DNA of 64,000 nt, taken from positions 33,157,462 to 33,221,461 of the forward strand of contig OX352763.1 in the NCBI GenBank assembly GCA_947095585.1. Direction: 5' to 3'. Made by a program: the position numbers and the translations under genes. Shown one piece after another: positions 62,357 to 64,000 of this stretch. Numbering within the stretch: position 1 is the stretch's first letter; the number at the start of each line of letters is the position of its first letter. This stretch comes from Nephrocerus scutellatus. Lineage: Eukaryota > Arthropoda > Insecta > Diptera > Pipunculidae. The notes below the pieces were generated by a model. The model was not told the DNA's origin and did not search any database. It was given only the letters and a program-made list of their open reading frames with translations.

Positions 62357-63030
62357 CTAAAATATAAAAATAAAAAAACAATAAAATACAGACATAGCAT
62401 TAAGTAATTTTTCAAATTATTTCATTTTGTTTTAATGTGTTATCTATTTTTATTAAATGAGTAATACTCCATCTGCTCCCAATCCGAAGTTTAAAGGGAT
62501 TCTCTGTGGGCATAAATTGCAATACCCACACAATGATAACTATCTGTTCTAATACAAGTGCAGCCATTAACTACTAGTAAGAGCACTCCATATATGGCTC
62601 TTATCGATAATTGCTCTCGCAGCAAACCTACGAGTTTTCCTTCGTGTGACCTTAATCACCCGTCATATACATAGATACGATGATGGAGAATTAAGGCCAT
62701 ATGAAACTTAGATACGAGTATCTGTATATACAATATATATAGTCATCTTGAATCGGTTCTGTTTGTGCCTTGGTTCTCTATCAATTTATTAATCTGCCAA
62801 CACATCAGAAGGAATTCCCTTTTTTCGTGAAAAATACTCTAGACAATCGAGGTCTCGTTTATTATGAGGTATGATGGAGATGGTATCGCCTCGGCAACTC
62901 ATCGTCAATTGAAAAGCAATAAACATTGAGGATATTTTATTTTACACCGGGTGTTCTTTTGTCCAATTTATGTTGGCAATCGAATTTAATGAGCTGGTTT
63001 CCTTTGTGGAATAGCTATTACGTTTTCTTC
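62357..63030. other. Netrin intron upstream of the EGF-repeat exon
   Basis: About 670 bp. The acceptor is preceded by an AT-rich tract. No other Netrin exon is seen. Confidence 0.4.
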
Positions 63031-64000
63031 TTTCTTTCTTTCTTTCCTTTACTCCGCGGGGCTTCAACAAACGCCCGCCAACGAACTCGATTTATCGCCT
63101 GAGGTTTAAAGAGCCGCCACTCTGTCCTCTGGGATCTTGCTTCCTCTTCTATTGTCCTTTTCCATTTCTTGTAAAGACGGCCAACTCGATGGCTTCCTTG
63201 TGGATTCCATTCGAGCGCTAGTTTCGTAATAACATCCGCTGGCTTTCTCAAAGTGTGGCCAATCCAGCTCCATTTTCGTCGTCTGATGGTGATCGCGATT
63301 GCTTCCTGCTGCGTTACTCTCCGCAAGTCTTGATTGGTGATAATGTCCGGCCATCTCATTCTCAGTATCCTTCTTAAGCACTTGTTGACGAAGACTTGGA
63401 GACGCGTCGTAATTGACTCTGTGACTTTCCATGACAAACCCGATGGAGTACGGGTTACTACTTTCATCAACCAGTCGATGACAATTGTGAAAAGCAATGG
63501 TGAGAGGGTGCAACCTTGCTTGACTCCCGAGTAGATGTTGAAACGTGATCCAAGATGACCGTTATGAATGACGCAGCATGGTGAGTCGCGGTAGAGCTCC
63601 TTAATGATGTTAATGAGTTTTTCCGGAACACTATAGACAGACAAAATCTGCCACATCATGTTTCGGCCAACGCTATCAAAAGCGCGCTTAAAAGTTACAA
63701 AAACCATAAAGAGAGGAGAGCGATACTCAACTGACTGTTCAATGATTATACGCAGGGTGTTAATTTGATCACTACAAGAACGGTTTGGGCGAAATCCTGC
63801 TTGTTCATTTCGCCTCTAACGCATTCCGTAAGCGCCTAGCTATTATAGAGGAGATCACTTTGTTTATGGTGTTTAGCAGGGTAATTCCTCTCCACTTTCC
63901 GCAATTGCTCAAATCACCATTCTTGGGCAGTTTGACTATTAAGCCTTCTTTTAACGACGATGGAATGGATTCAGATTCACAGATATCTTAATATATCGCA
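63031..64000 (-). mobile_element. RTE-like non-LTR retrotransposon (second family), runs off the window
   Basis: Minus strand: RT motif KRAFDSVGRNMMWQIL, LINIIKELYRDSPCCV, FNIYSGVKQGCTLSPLLFTI then VIDWLMK. There is a deletion of the YADD region, then TTRLQVFVNKCLRRILRMRW, RRRKWSWIGHTLRKPADVI and LEWNPQGSHRVGRL, ending RWRAFVEAPRSKGK and a (GAAA)n tail at about 63031-63050. The open frame 63707-63018 is long for a relic. Sequence upstream to 64000 continues the RT in another frame. It lies in an upstream Netrin intron in the sense orientation. Confidence 0.85.

Overview
The window looks like nuclear DNA of a higher fly (Diptera, Cyclorrhapha; a tephritid is a reasonable guess, not proven). 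The reasons are: AT-rich sequence; short introns with GT...AG borders; two host genes whose proteins look strongly fly-like; and a dense load of dead transposable elements typical of dipterans (rosa-type and DD34D mariners, RTE, LOA/R1-like and Jockey/CR1-like non-LTR elements, BEL/Pao, a Helitron, GTCY-tailed repeats). No bacterial operon, CRISPR array or rRNA gene was seen.

Only two host genes are supported. (1) A complete five-exon gene on the minus strand (28940 to 27140) encodes a 418-residue gamma-butyrobetaine dioxygenase-like enzyme, with the Zn-binding Cys cluster, the HxD...H iron triad and the 2-oxoglutarate arginine all visible. (2) The 3' part of a Netrin gene lies on the minus strand (62356 to 53014): six exons give 287 residues covering the second and third laminin-EGF repeats and the whole C-terminal NTR-like domain to the stop codon. 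The 5' half (LamNT domain and first EGF repeat) must lie beyond position 64000. One 8.05-kb Netrin intron holds a mariner remnant, an RTE copy with a Helitron nested in it, and a large BEL/Pao fragment.

Layout: 1-1.3 kb tandem 'GGAGATACACATG' repeat modules; 1.6-1.86 kb a tRNA-derived SINE with intact target duplication; 4.46-6.49 kb a degraded hAT element containing a (TTTTTA)n array; 7.4-10.7 kb CAAGAC repeats, a broken mariner and a minus-strand RTE; 11.1-11.7 kb an internally deleted rosa-type mariner with both inverted repeats; 14.1-17.6 kb two LOA-like copies; 19.4-21.8 kb a Jockey/CR1-like element; 22.7-26.8 kb RTE and SINE pieces; 27.1-28.9 kb the dioxygenase gene; 29.6-34.1 kb a pile of RTE, LOA-like, mariner and Jockey-like fragments; 36.4 kb a perfect 37-bp inverted repeat; 37.1-38.5 kb a two-family retrotransposon junction and a SINE; 38.7-39.8 kb a complex repeat; 42.5-45.0 kb mariner and LOA-like remnants; 47.4-50.1 kb Jockey-like and RTE pieces; 51 kb a second GGAGATACACATG array; 53.0-62.4 kb Netrin; 63.0-64 kb a second RTE-like family.

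No previously undescribed biological system is evident. The most useful signals are structural: an exactly bounded Helitron inside an RTE copy, a SINE with a 12-bp target duplication and related copies, a perfect inverted repeat, a divergent complex repeat built around GCGTGTGGCGCGTGTG, and a rosa-type mariner whose third catalytic residue is Glu.
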